A program made the position numbers and the translations under genes. From Buxus sempervirens (Eukaryota > Streptophyta > Magnoliopsida > Buxales > Buxaceae), in the NCBI GenBank assembly GCA_947561395.2, contig OX387187.1:21867829-21931828 (forward strand): 64,000 nt of DNA. The letters are read 5' to 3'. Shown one piece after another: positions 34,231 through 46,702 of the stretch. The notes under the pieces were generated by a model that did no database searches, was not told the origin of the DNA, and saw only the letters and a list, made by a program, of their open reading frames with translations. Position 1 is the first letter of the stretch. Every line of letters starts with the position of its first letter.

Positions 34231-34940
34231 CAAATCGAAAAATTACAGATTTGCCCTTCGACTTGACCGATTCGACCGACTCGACCGATTTGACCTTTTT
34301 TGATATCTACGGATCGCCCGTACGAAATTTTTTATATTTAAGATTTAGTCCCTGAGATATTTTGCTGCGTTGGCTGCCACGTGTGCAGTTCTTGCGCCAC
34401 GTGTGCAGTTTCCGGCTTTTGCTACCCGGAAACTTCGACAGATCATATCTCTCTCATCCGAACTCCGATTCGAGCAAACTCAATTGTGTTAAACTCGTAT
34501 CGGAGCCCTCCATTTAATGACATGGGGCTAAGCACTTGGCACGGATTCCGAGAAAAAGTCAACTTTTTGCTTTTCCTTAAGTTTGACTGCCCTTAGAATC
34601 TTCATCCGGACTCCGATTCGAGCAAACTCAATTGTGTTAAACTCGTATCGGGATTCTCTATCCATTGGGCTAAAGTAAGGTATTTGGCACGGAAATCGAG
34701 GAAAAGTCAACTCTCGGCTTTCCCTTAAGTTTGACTGCCCTTGGATCCTTCATCCGGACTCCGATTCCTGCAAACCCGGTTGCGCTGGAATCGTGTCGAG
34801 ATTCTCTATCCAATGGCGTAGAGTGATGCAGCCAAATTTTATTTGATTAAAAGGTCAACTTTTCCACCCCTCCGGGTTTGCCCTTTTTGCCGAGTTCTGC
34901 ATTTCTGGCTTTTTGGGAGCGCAAAAATGAGGTGCTTACA

Positions 34941-36907
34941 CTAACCATCGAAGCCAATGTCGCTAAGGCATCCGCAAATTGATTCTTAGACCTTGGCATA
35001 TAGCTAAAAGAAATTTGAGTAAATTTGGTAATTATTTCTTCCAAATACTGGTGATATGGGATCAACTTGTGATCTTTGGTTTTCCATTCACCAGTTGTTT
35101 GGAAGATGATAAGACTCGAATCCCCATATACGTCAAGTTCTTGAACATCATGATCTAGAGCAGCTTGTAATCCAATTATACATGCTTCATACTCTGCGAT
35201 GTTGTTTGTACACTGAAACCTCAACTTTACTGCAATTGGGATATGCGAACCATCCGGCTTCACTAATACTGCGCCGATTCCATTTCCATTCATATTTTCA
35301 ACCCCATCAAAAAACATATGTCAGGAGTCTTCACTTTCTTCTTCTTCAGCAAATAAGATAGCCTCGTCAGGGAAATTTGTCTTAAGAGGCTGATAATCTG
35401 ATAACGGATGCTCAGCTAGGTGGTCAACAATTGCCTGACCTTTGATTGCTTTCTGAGTGACGTAGGTTAGGTCAAATTCTGAAAGCAAAAGCTGCCATCT
35501 CGCCGTTCTACCAGTTAAAGTTGGCTTTTCGAACAAATACTTCAAAGGATCCATCCTTGAAATCAGCAAAGTTGAATAGCTTAAGAAATAGTGCCTAAGC
35601 CTCTGAGTTGCCCAAACCAAAGCACAGCAAGTCTTTTCCAAAGGCGAATATCTCGTCTCATAATCTGTGAACTTCTTGCTCAAATAGTAGATAGCATTTT
35701 CTTTTCTGTCTGTTTCATCATGCTACCTCAATACACATCCCATTGATGTTTCTAAAACCGATAGATATAGAATCAATGGTTTTCCTGGAGTTGGCGGTAC
35801 TAGAATAGGTGGATTTAATAGATAATCCTTTATTTTGTCGAATGCTTGCTGGCAATCCTCATTCCATATAGTTGGGTTGTTCTTCCTTAGAAGCTTGAAA
35901 ATCAGTTCACAAATAGCAGTGAGCTGTGCTATGAACCAGCTAATATACTGAATTCTTCCAAGAAAACCCCTAACTTCTTTTTCTGTTTTAGGAGGTGGCA
36001 TCCCAATGATTGCCTTTGCTTTAGACGAGTCTATCTCAATCCCTCTTCTGCTTACAATGAATCCCAATAATTTCCCTGACGTGGCTCCAAAAACACACTT
36101 TGCTGGATTAAGCCTTAAACTGTATTTTCTTAAACGGTCAAATACCTTTTTTAGATTGATTAAGTGATCATCTTCTTCACAAGACTTGGCGATCATGTCA
36201 TCCACATAAACCTCCATCTCTTTGTGGATCATGTCATGAAAAAGGGCCGTCATGGCTCGCTAATATGTTGCCCCGGCATTCTTCAATCCAAAGGGCATAA
36301 CTGTATAGTGAAAGGTTCCCCAAGACGTGATAAAAGCAATTTTCTCTTGATCTTCCTTTGCCATCTTGATTTGGTTATATCCGGAAAAGCCGTCCATAAA
36401 TGAGAACAAGCTGTGCACTGCCGTGTTATCAACCAAGATGTCGATGTGTGGCAAGGGAAAATCGTCCTTCGGGCTCGCCTTGTTTAAGTCTCTGTAATCT
36501 ACACACATCCTAACTTTTCCATCCTTCTTTGGAACCGGCACTATATTAGCTAACCAATCAGGGTATGTGGAAACCGCCAAAAATCCAGCTTGGAACTGCT
36601 TAACCACTTCATCCTTGACTTTTAAAGTCCATTCAGGCTTTAACCTTCTCAATTTTTGCTTAATAAGCTTTACTCCTGGCAGGATTGGCAACCTGTGTAC
36701 GACCATGTCTGTATCCAACCCTGGCATATCTCGATAAGACCATGCAAAAACGTCTTTGTAATTGGCCAAGAATTGGGACATTTCCTTCTGCTGCATATCA
36801 GACAAACATGCACCAATCTTTACAATTTTTGGGTCCTCTTCGGTCCCTAAGTTTATGGAAATGGTTTCTTCAATATTAGGTTGAATACCCTTTTCGTGAT
36901 GTTCCAA
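34941..36907 (-). pseudogene. Reverse transcriptase, RNase H and archaeal-type RNase H of element A
   Basis: From 36907 downward: KQKLRRLKPEWTLKVKDEV, WLANIVPVPKKDGKVRMCVD, FMDGFSGYNQI, MPFGLKNAGATY and the catalytic YVDD (about 36200). Then come a connection domain, the gypsy RNase H (YYLSKKFTDYETRYSPLEK), a second RNase H (MFFDGVENMNGNG ... NNIAEYEACIIGL ... LDVYGDSSLII), and NQFADALATLASMV at the LTR C insertion. The second RNase H of this type defines the Tat lineage. In-frame stops occur at about 36256 (CAG to TAG against B), 35722 (CAG to TAG) and 35319 (TGG to TGA). Confidence 0.9.
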
Positions 36908-38600
36908 TTAATATGATATTTCTCTTGGAAGGTCATCTTCTTCGGCCTTGGTCTCCTCTTCGATCCCCATTAGGTCGAAGTCGAGCTCGAGGTCGAAGTC
37001 GTATTCAACTTGCTCTAATTTAGTTTGCATATATGGTTCATAAGCAGATAGGACCATTTTGAAAGATTTAGAATTTCTAGAAAAAGCTGAAAAATCTTTT
37101 TGGGTTTTTTGAGAACCTTCTAAAGAAGCTTTTCCTAAAGATAAAGGTTCATTAAAACCTTCAGGAAAAGGGCAATCCACTAAAGGAGTTTTTTTTTTGG
37201 AGGCCGCAGTTGATTGCCAACCATATGCGGCCTCAAATGTCAAAGGGATTTCTTCCCAATTTTTTAAAACAAAGCCTTCTGGAGCAGGTGATATAGTGCA
37301 AGCCTGCTCTTCCTCAAGCTCTGGATCCGATACCATCATTACCGGATTGGAAAAACTGCCCTTTTCTGCTTCGGGGCTGATTTCAGATGTGAGTCTATCT
37401 GGGATCTTGATCGATGCCCAATCAATAAAAGGAATCTCATTTTCTGCTTTTTCTTTTCCTCCATCCTCTGCCATTGCAAAGAATGCCCCGACCTCTTCTG
37501 TAAAGTCCTGCTGCTCTCGTGGTAGTGGCTCAGGTTCACCTATGGCTTTAGGTTCAGGAGTTGGTGAAAGTGGGATGAAAGGTTGAAGGGTTGAGGTAAA
37601 AGGCTTCTTGAAGGGATTATCATTAATGTATGGAGGTTTGGAGGAGTCCGAAGGAGGAGATGATTGGATGGTATAAGAGGGCTTTGGAAAAGTTTCCCTT
37701 AAATGAGGGAATTTTCCTTGATTCTTTTCCTTTTCATTGCCATCCTCTTTCTGCTGTCCCCTTTTCCATCTCCTTATCTTCATTCCTAGTCCTGCTCGTG
37801 GGACCAGTTTCTGTGCCTTTATAGGCTCCACCCTTCCTTGCAAATTGATTCCCAACCCCTTTCCTGGATGGAAATCCCAATCTTTTAAAACTTTCTCCAC
37901 CATCTTTTTGGCGCATGTCAACTTCTCTTTCTTTTTTAAACACCCCCCAGGTATGAAGTTGACTGTTTCAAACTGAAAAGAATGAAACGCAATTTTGTCG
38001 GCCGTTAATTCCACATTAATGAAAGGCACATCAGGTGGTATGACTGGATGGACTAAATTATTGGCTAGGACTGTTACCACCCTTTGACCCCTTATATATT
38101 TCACTCTTTGGTGGAGGGTAGATGGCATTGCACTAACTGAGTGGATCCACGGCCTTCCTAGTAGTAGATTGAAGGCAGCAGGAATATCTATCACTTCGAA
38201 TGTGATATTAAAGATATTCAGTCCGATTGTAATCGGCAATTCAATCTCCCCTAGGGAGTGTGTTTTGGAGCTATCAAAAGCTCTCACTATCCTTCCATTC
38301 TGTTTGATTCTAGATTGATCCTGACCCATTGTCTATTAGGACTCATGCTATCATGCTACCATTACAAAGCACTGTGATGTGCAGAAGGTCCACATGATAA
38401 CATCCGCCAGGACTTATCTCGCTTTCAGAAAAGCTTATTACATTATGAGATAAGATCTGGCTGATCATCATCCCAAGCTGGTCTGGATTGATCGTTTTTA
38501 GCACATGAGCACTCTGAAGTACCTTCATTAATGAATCCATATACTTTTCTGAATTAAGCAACAATCCCAGTACTGATATCTGGGCAGGGACTTTAATTAG
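36908..38600 (-). pseudogene. Protease and G-patch region of element A
   Basis: Read downward from about 38600: the LLLNSEKYMDSL lead-in, ITVLCNGSMIA, a stop, then VLIDNG of the retropepsin active site. Directly after this the roughly 40 nt that encode ALNVCPLITFVKLGL in element B are missing and the frame shifts. It continues with INIF...FEVIDIPAAFNLLLGRPWIHS, a G-patch-like FHPGKGLGINLQGRVEP region (about 37850), and a long Pro/Glu-rich linker to RT. Element B keeps the active-site segment. Confidence 0.85.
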
Positions 38601-38813
38601 TTAGTCGACAATATTGAATTCACTCTTCTTCAATATTTTTAAGAGGTCTGCTGCCTCATCCGTGACGACCTGGGGGGTGTCTTCCCCTATCTTGGCTTTC
38701 CCCTTCTGATTCTTCTCTGCCTCTTTCCTTTCCTTTTCTGATTCTTGCTCTTTTCCCAACACATCTTCCTGATCTCGTCATGAGATTTACCTCTTTTTGG
38801 CTCTGATTCCTGG

Positions 38814-39564
38814 TCACTGGGTAGTAGTTGTAAAACCCTCGCTGTAGTTCCAAGGTACAGCAGTTTCTGAGTAAGAGGGTTTAGGAACATTGAACATCAG
38901 AGGCTGAAGATGAGATCTTGGTGCAGGAGTTGATGTGGGAGTAGGGTTGGAAGGAGGCACCTCAATGACCAGAGGCGGGAGTTGCCTTGATTCCCTTGAT
39001 TGAGAGGATTTTAAGGTCGATGAAGAAACAGAGGTGATTGATGCCGTGGTGAGGTCATAATTAATGACCAAAGGTGGTTTAGATGATGGAGTGGGTGGAG
39101 AAGCAACAGTTTGGTTGCAGTTAATAATAAGAGGGGGTTTGGACACATTAAGTTGGGTCATGAGAGAAGCAGCCCAGTTTAAAAAGGCATTAATGTCCTC
39201 TGCAGTCTTGCCATTTCCTTTATTTCCTGAAATGACATTAATCTGTTCCTCTATCTCTTCTTGGTCAAAATAGACCTTAACGGACGTCCCTATAGGCACA
39301 ATCAATTGCGAGGGATCAAATGTCCTAGGTCTTGAAGAGACAGCCCCCACAAAATTGGATGGGCCTGCCCCATTATGCTGGGGTAGAGGATTCTGCCCAA
39401 TGTCAGTCCTGGCGGGAGAGGGAGCAGCCGTGTTAAACAACAGGGGCTTCTGATCGATCAAATCCTAAATGGCATGCTTTAATGGCCAGCACCTGTTTGT
39501 AGGGTGTCCTGGTGCACCCATATGGTATTCACAGGTGGTTGAGGGATCAAAGTTCTTCCCCTTT
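38814..39564 (-). pseudogene. Gag C-terminal remnant of element A
   Basis: It begins at the junction with element B (KGKNFDP...) and includes a zinc-knuckle-like CEYHMGAPGHPTNRC. A stop follows, then the Pro/Ser-rich IDQKPLLFNTAAPSPA region and QLIVPIGTSVKVYFDQEE. It matches the gag of element B (about 54760-55560) closely. The upstream half is not in the window. Confidence 0.85.
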
Positions 39565-41633
39565 TGTGAGACACAGGAAAAATCACCGGGATGATTTCAC
39601 CTCCGTCAGCACACGGGCTCAACGCAAAATTGGGAGAGTCGCCACCATTCAAAATTTTGGGGTGTGAATGGACACCAAAAAGTTCAAAAATAAGCAAAAA
39701 TAGCTAAAAGGCAAATTCTAGAGTAAAAATAACTCTACTTGAAAATCAAATCCAGAGATGGGTAAGGGGATTAGATTATGAACGGGAGAAGGTGTTAGGC
39801 ACCCCCATTCACCCACACAAGGTGGTTGCCATGTGTTTGTTCATGCAAAAAAGATAAGAAAGCTTGCTAAAAATCATTAAAAACATTGGAAAAGAATTAA
39901 GCCAATGTGTGATATTTTCACATGAGGAATCCAAATGGATTCTAGATCCTCTTTTATGTCAATATCACTTCTGGAATATCAACAAAAATGGAAATCCAAA
40001 GCAAAAGTTGCACAAAACCAAGTTGAGTTAAAATCGGAAAATTCGGTGAAAAGTAATGCCATTTGTCTTGAAATCATTCAAAATCAATTTTAAATTAAAT
40101 CAAACCAAATCAATTTGAAAGATCATGGTAAATAAGAGACTCATGCAAAATTTCAAGTAAATCCGGTTGAAATCCTAGGATTTATGCTCCTTTAAAGTTG
40201 CTGCTGGGGAAAATCAAAAGTGAGAAGCATGCAAGTTTGGAAACTCACCTAGAAAAATCCACTCAATAAAAATCCACGAAATTTGGTGTGATTGAAGTCT
40301 GTATGGCCATTTTCGAATGAAACTAGCCTCATACAAAGATTCATTCGGATGTGCCTTGGGTGGTCTCCCGAACAGGCCCCGAAGATCATAGATTTACCCA
40401 GAAAAGTACTGATGAGCAGCTCTGGGTAAATCTGTTACCAATAATACAAATGCAGTCCAAAAATTATGAAACCAACTGGATTTGAAAATAGACTCATAAA
40501 TGAGTGCCCAGAAACAAAAATCACTCGAATCGGACTTAAAACGAACACATGGCGCTCCATCGAAGTGACAAGTTCCGTATTTAAACCTGAACTGTCCAAT
40601 CAACTTCGACAGAGAGGTGTCAAAATTCCGCTTGATAGAAAATAATGAAATTTGGTAGGCCTAAACTAGACAGCCTCACCTTTCCCATGGTTCTAGAATC
40701 ACTCCAAAATTCATCCGGACGATGAAGTTATGAGTGTCCGAAGTCGGGGTACAGTTGCTGTCAAGTTAGGCCTTATTTGAAGAAAAACAATTCAAAACTG
40801 TGACAAAGTGTGTGCAATTCGTGCAAGATGAATCCAAATCTTTTAAAAACCTTTTAAAAACATTCCAAAATTGATTGAGGCCATTTATTTCAGATTTATC
40901 ACAATAAATGTAATAAACCCAAAATATGAGCCTATCCCGCCAAAAGGGGTGCAATGTATGTGTAAGTGAAAATCATTCAAGAACAACATAGCATGCATTC
41001 TCATTCATTTAAAATAGGGTTCTAAAAGCAACCTAGGGTTCCGTTCCATTATCGTTTCCCTTAGTTCTCTCTCCCCGTTAAACACGGTTCTTCAAGATAA
41101 TCTTGGGGTACTTTGAATATGAAACGGTTTTCAATCATTCAAAATGCTTTATTCTAAATAGGTTCTAGTACTAGGGTCAATCCCCAGTCTCGTTTCTCCT
41201 AGATCCCGTCTTCACGTTTTACGGCTAGGGGGAGTCTTGAGATACTTTGAGCCGGGGAAGGATTTTCATACACACAAAAAGGCCTTATTCTACAGAAAGG
41301 TAGAAGAAGAGATCTAGATCTAGAAATGTAAAATAGAAAATAAAGAAGAGGTTTGAGGCTTACCTGGGGTTCTGGAAGCAATCCGGCGGCGGTTGCCTTC
41401 TTCACTCAAAGCTCTTGGATCTCCAACTTATTGGCAAGAGAATTAATGGCCATTTGCTTAAGGAGGAGCCTCCTATTTATAGGCAAAGGCTAGGGTTAGG
41501 GTTGGTGAGAATGGTAGATACAACATAATGTCTATAACCCACCAACCTTAACCCTAAGGCCATTTCCGAGATTTCCACTCATTTAATGAGGGATATGATT
41601 GTAAAAGTGAAAAGCTCTCGGAAAACCCTAATT
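39565..41633 (-). repeat. 3' LTR of element B, inner end truncated (about 2.07 kb)
   Basis: It begins TGTGAGACACAGG at 39565 and shares the family blocks (GTCGCCACCATTCAA, GGTGTTAGGCACCCC, CGTTTTACGGCTAGGGGG). The TATA box is at 41482-41473. The expected GTGTCTACA end and polypurine tract are absent. Near 41634 the sequence goes directly into an AGACAAGCCCAAATTGCACT segment that belongs to the internal region. A deletion has removed the U3 end, probably including its dyads. Confidence 0.75.
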
Positions 41634-42202
41634 TTTAGACAAGCCCAAATTGCACTCCCTTAACCTTGATTTGCTTGGTTCAATTCAATTTTGTAAAAAT
41701 AATTTTTAGGTGAAGATTTGCCAAAAAGCCCTAACTTTAAGGGGGCATTTCTCCATGAATTCTTACATTCCACTGAGCTCTCGTGGCTATGAAGTGGATT
41801 TTAAGCCCAAAAATATGATTTTTTGAAAACTGATTCTTTATCAAACCGAGTTGAAAATTGAGTGGATATCTTCCTTTTTGACCAACACATTTCACAAAGT
41901 TGTCCTAAATTCCACCGAGCTCTCGTGGCTGTGAAGTGGATTTTAAGGCAAAAATAGGATTTTGTGAGAAAACAGCTAACTTTGCAGCGCATTTCTTTTT
42001 TCTCCTCCTTTCTTTTTTTCTTTTTCTTTTTTTTTCTTTTCTTTTTTTTTCTTTTTCTCTTTTTTTTTTTCTTTTCTTTTTTTTTCTTTCTTTTTTTTTT
42101 CTTTTCTTTATCTCATTTTTCTCTTTTTTCTTGTTTTTTTTTTTCTTTTTTTTCTTTTTTTTCTGTTTTTTTCTTTTTTTTTCTGTTTTTTTCTTTTTTT
42201 TG
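41634..42202. other. Element B internal region with long polypyrimidine tract
   Basis: Homologous to 22805-23100 of element A: both carry GAGC(A/T)CTCGTGGCTATGAAGT, and B has two copies (near 41773 and 41915). From about 41995 to 42200 it is nearly pure T/C. Antisense reading of that tract gives a lysine-rich open frame, which I regard as an artefact. Confidence 0.7.
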
Positions 42203-42279
42203 TATCCAGCATGTTTAGCCGAATAAGAATGAGCTTGCTTGTATCCGGCCTGATTCACCGGATACACCTGCTTATAAAA
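42203..42279 (+). promoter_or_regulatory. Promoter of the antisense PMD gene in element B: two dyads plus TATA box
   Basis: A degenerate TATCCAG-N9-CCGAATA dyad (42203) and a perfect TATCCGG-N9-CCGGATA dyad (42242-42264) lie 39 bp apart. TATAAAA follows at 42273-42279, only 8 bp after the second. A GC-rich leader exon follows, with a probable donor at 42629 (GTAAGG). Confidence 0.7.
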
Positions 42280-43602
42280 GTCGTGCGCGACCGCGACTTT
42301 TCCTCTTCTTTTCTCCTTCTCCGTTTGCAAACCCCGGCTACATCTCCTTCCTTCTTCGACGACCGACGATCCTCCTTTGTTCTCCGGCCATTTCCGACGA
42401 CTTCTACTGTTTCCGGCAACTCCTTGAGCTCCGGCGACACCTATTGACGCCGGGCGACACTCACTCCCTACTGCGACCGAGCCCTATTCCTCACTGTTCG
42501 TCTACGACTCTTGGATTCTGGCCATCTCATTGCTCCTCCGGCGGCTGGCATTGACTCCGGCACCCTTGCTTCTGCTCGACAACTTCGCCCACATTCCAGC
42601 GACTCCTTGCTTCACTGTCCATCAAACAGTAAGGGTACCTCTGCATTCTTCCATCAGAAAAAAAATTTCTTGAATACCGAATTGCAAAAAAATTTTTTTT
42701 TTGTGTGAATTGTTGTTGATTGCACATGGTTGCTTGCTTCTCCACGCAAGCAGGATTATTGAACACACTTGAAATTTTCAGAATGTTCCTTTGCGATTGT
42801 ATCCTTGGATGAATTATTTTTGGCTTGATTGATGCCGAATTTTCAGACTTAATGTCATGCCATTTGCTGTGCCATGTGCTCTGTTTTGCCAATTTCTGCT
42901 ATGACTCCTGATGACCATGATTTGCTTCCTAGTATCCTAGAACTTGGGATTGCCTGCCAGTGGTATTTTTTTTTTTTTTTGAACTGCTAATTGTATGTTG
43001 GATTTCCTTTATCCTTGGCTTGGTATTCCTAAACTTGATCCAATCTTCTGCAATTCTTTAAGATTGACCGACTGGTGCATGATTTTTTTTAGATGGTATG
43101 CTACTGATACCATGTTGCAGTTTTCTCGAATCATGCTGCAATTTTTTCTTGACTGGAATTCTGCTTTTTATACCATGCTGCAATTTTTTCTTTTGACTGG
43201 AATTCTGATTCTTATACCATGCTGCAATTTTTCTTTTGACTTGAAATGCGGGGATTTATTCCTTTTTCCTTCATTCCGCCTAGTATTTGGATTAATGCGG
43301 CATTCCAACTGCCGGAACCATTCCGTGATTGGTTATTGGATTCCACCGTTTGTTTCAATCAGCTAAAGCCCATAGCAGTCCTGAAATCAATTAGCAGATA
43401 TTAGGCTTTGTACATATCCTTAGGACAGGAAGCTGTAGAACCAGAACAAAATAAAACCTTGAATAGCAATAGAGAACAAAAAATAAATGCAACTTCCCTT
43501 AGAACACAATTTTGACAAATCATGTAAGATTAAATGTGAGATGGAAACTAGACCGGAAGCAGAATAAAATTTCTGAAATTCTTAAAACACTTCCCTGTGT
43601 AG

Positions 43603-46501
43603 ATGGCTAGGAGTCGTTCTCGCGTTCGAGAGGAGGCTGACCCTGCTGATCAGCCCTCTACTTCGCGGGCTCGGACAGAGGCGAGTTCCAGCGCCACCCT
43701 GTCGGAGCCACTAGATGTCTCCAGGGAGAGCTCTGCTGAGGGCTCTGCTGAGGTAGGCTTTCACATTCTTCTCTTCCCTCCTTCTATTTCCTTCCTACAC
43801 AAATTTTATATTTTCCTTTTGGGATTTTAGCCCGTGGTTGCTCCTGCTCGTGGTCGGGGCAGAGGCCGAGGACGTGGCAGAGCCAGAGGTGCAACGCAGG
43901 ATCCTGTTATTGGAGGCGATGCTAGGGGATTCCGTTTGTCCTTCCCTGCGGATTTGAGGGCATCTGTTCAGGACACCGAGCTTCTCATTGGGTTGGATCA
44001 TCATCCATCGATGTGTGTCCGAGCAGATCTTCCTCTTTGGTATCCCTCTTCTCATCTGAGAGGTAGTTGGGGGAGGTTTTGTGAGCTGTATCAGACCCTA
44101 TCTCCCAAACTCAGACGGGAGTTTCGCAGGTGCCGTTTTGACCACTTCCTGCTCATTCCATCCTTCTGAGCTGATCGCCCTCTTATCTTCGCCATGCTGG
44201 AGCGGTACTTCCCCGATACGCAGACTTTTCATCTGCCAGAGGTTGAGCTAGGGATTCGTCCGTCAAATTTTGTTATGCTCACCGGCATCCCTTTGACGGG
44301 TAGGACCATAGAGATGGAGCGTCCTCCTGTTGCAGACGTTGGCACCCTGCTTGGGTATGAGGACCTTCCCGCGGCTGCCTGGGATGGTAGGAGTGGGTGG
44401 ATTTCCATTAGCTGGTTACGCAGCAGTATCACTGATCACCCCGACAGGAGGCATACGACTATTGCTGAGGCTGATGGCGATTTCCTCCCTCTATTTCGAC
44501 GAGTATTCCTGCTGATGCTGGGCAGCTGCTTTTTCCAGGAGGACACGACGTCAGTCAGTCCTATTTTCCTGGATGTCCTGAGGGATCTTAGGCAGACCAG
44601 GTGACTAGCTTGGGGTCGGTTGATATACGGGACTATATTAGCCGGACTGAGTCGAGTCGTCCGAGGTATGGCCGCTGCGAGGGGAGATGGTATCAGCTGC
44701 CAATTTTTCTGGCAGATTCTACAGGTATGGACCATTTGGACTTAATCCCTTGAATTTCTTTTATTCCCTTCTGACTTGTTTTCTTTCTTTGCCAGATATT
44801 CATGTATTCATACATGACCTACTTCCGCCCTTCTCCCATGCCTGGTGTTACAGAGTTTCCTGTAGCTGTACTGTGGTCGGTCTTGGACAGAGATGCAGAT
44901 CGGAGCCAGCCACGATCAGCCCGAGCGCATTTGGACCGTTCTCGCCGTTCTGAGGTACTTTTCTCTTCCTTCAATACCCTCCTTTCCTTTATACTACCTT
45001 GCATCTGACACTTTTCCTTGTGATTGTAGCTGATACTGGCCCGTTTTGAGGACGTGGATGACGAGGTTGCTCGTCAGGAGATGGTACAGGACACTTTTGA
45101 GCGGAATGTACGGCGCCAATCCTACCAGTGTTTCATTGGGAGACTTGGTAGGATTGTATACCTAGGCGAGCGCCTGTACTTCCAGCACAATGGCGCTCCT
45201 CGTATCCCAGTTCCTCCACCACCCGTTGACCTTGCCGTCCTCCTGCCCGGATTTGACGAGGCCCAGTTTGATCAATGGGAGGATGCAAAGTTACTCACCG
45301 TGGCTGGTGATTATGACGAGTGGATCCAGAGAGTGTCCATTGGATGCTTGATGGATCGACCCACTCGTGCCGGGGTGACTGAAATCGGCGGGATCTGTAT
45401 CCGGGTCCATGATGACACAGTAAGTTCCATGACTCTCATTTTCCATGTCCTTTCCTTCCCTTCTGTATTTCTGACCCCAATTCTGTTCTTATTGGCAGGT
45501 ACATGAGTTGAATACTATTCGGGACCGGTTCGAGAGCCAGCGGGCCGCGATCTATGATATGATCGCCGAGCATGACGAGGTCGTGGCCCAGAGGGATGCC
45601 CGGATCAGAGAGTTGGAGGCTCTGGTTGCTGAGCTCCAGACTAGACAGGTATCCGGTTCTTCATAGTTTTCATCTGTTTTAATTTCCATGTTTCTGCTAT
45701 TTTGATATGAACTGTTTAGCTTTTGCAGGACCCAGTCCCAGATCAGGCTGCTGCTTTCGAGCCAGATTTCCTTGTCCCTGATCCATCTCCAGTTTGGGCT
45801 ACTGATCCTGTGGATGTCCCGGCTGCTGATCCGGTGGTAGCTGCTCCTGCGGATCCCGTGGCAGACACCCTCGGTAAGTTTAGCTTTACTTCTCTGGTTT
45901 ATCTTCATATTTCAATTTCTGACTTTTTCTATTGATCTAGATATTTCAGTTCCTAGTCCTTCTGCTGATGTTGCCGAGCCTTCTGGGGCTGCAGGAGTTG
46001 AGACTATCGTGGCCGAGGATTCGGCTGCACCTGAGGTAGCTCCCTTGCCTGCTGAGCCTGTTCTTGTTGGCCCTTCATCCCCTGTGGCGGTCCCTGATTC
46101 CGCTCCTGAGGTCCTTGGTAAGTTTTTTTTTTAGTTTCATCTCTTTGATTCATTTGGATACCTCAATTTCTTATCTCTCTTCTGTTGGCCCAGCTACCTC
46201 TACTCCTGGCCCTTCTTCTGATGCTGCTGGGCCTTCTGGATCTGCAGGAGCTGAGGCTGCCGTGGCTGGGGATCCAGTTGAGCCCATTCCTGCTGAGCCC
46301 GGGGCCTCTTCCCCAGATTCTGCTCCTGATCCGCCTCCTGACCTTTCAGAGTATTGCTTGGAGTATCAGATCCAGCGAGTTGTGGGTCGGCTCCCTCGCC
46401 ATGCTGCCGAGCGTATTCTCGCATACTCTAGGCGCCGATCACCTAGAGGTAGAGGTCGCAGAGGAGGACGGGGCAGAGGACGCCGAGGAGATCCTGCATA
46501 G
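43603..46501 (+). pseudogene. Antisense accessory gene B1: PMD-like protein, eight exons
   Basis: Exons: 43603-43752, 43831-44724, 44796-44954, 45030-45419, 45499-45648, 45729-45873, 45941-46117 and 46194-46501, all GT-AG with consistent phases. Exon 3 is 159 nt, exactly as in A1. Exon 2 has the PMD-like core (LRGSWGRF, MLERYFPDTQTFHLPEVELGI, NFVMLTGIPLTGRTI). Exon 5 is a coiled coil. Exons 6-8 are Pro/Ala/Asp-rich low complexity with a repeated GPSSDAAGPSG-like unit. The C-terminus is an Arg/Gly-rich RGRGRRGGRGRGRR tail, suggesting nucleic-acid binding. Stops lie at 44167-44169 (CGA to TGA) and near 44602. The leader intron ends directly at the ATG (TGTGTAG). Confidence 0.75.
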
Positions 46502-46702
46502 GAGTAGTAGATTAGGATTTCACTTTTTCCTTATCATTTGTACAAACACAATTTATATATATGAAAAGGAATTTTTATTCATTCTCTCTTATCTAGCTCT
46601 CTTTTCTTTTCAATTTCATGTAATTATGACTTGTATACAGGTAAAACAGGTAAAAATTTTGGATTTTTTTCCATTCTCTCTTTTTTTTGCAATTTTTCTT
46701 TG

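Larger units (their letters stand above)
31803..34940 (-). mobile_element. Solo LTR C (3,138 bp) inserted in element A
   Basis: Ends are TGTGCGCG at 31803 and GGTGCTTACA at 34940, with the 5-bp duplication CTAAC at 31798-31802 and 34941-34945. Removing it joins ATLASMV to SIPEGVDI, as in intact element B. In element orientation U3 starts at 34940. The TATA box (CTATAAATAG) is at 33975-33966, and five TATCCGG dyads lie upstream of it. The downstream half is rich in GGGCCC motifs and carries three TGGGCC dyads plus three further TATCCGG-type dyads. It also has three tandem copies of a block of about 130 bp (CATCCGGACTCCGATTCGAG region) at about 34440-34800. Confidence 0.93.
20333..39564 (-). 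mobile_element. Tat-type Ty3/gypsy element A with two antisense genes, 5' part missing
   Basis: Minus-strand element. Its order in transcription sense is: gag remnant (39564 to about 38814), protease and G-patch region, reverse transcriptase, RNase H, archaeal-type RNase H, integrase (end 30456), two genes on the opposite strand (27749-29401 and 24462-27266), polypurine tract (22768-22755) and 3' LTR (22754-20333). The second RNase H and the antisense reading frames downstream of pol are hallmarks described for the Tat lineage (Grande and Ogre relatives). Its coding parts carry many stops and frameshifts. A solo LTR splits it at 31803-34940, and element B begins at 39565 in the middle of its gag. 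Confidence 0.88.

Noticed and set aside
41995-42330. Lysine-rich protein on the minus strand
   Set aside because: It is the translation of a T/C-rich simple-sequence tract; no start context, homology or conservation in element A.
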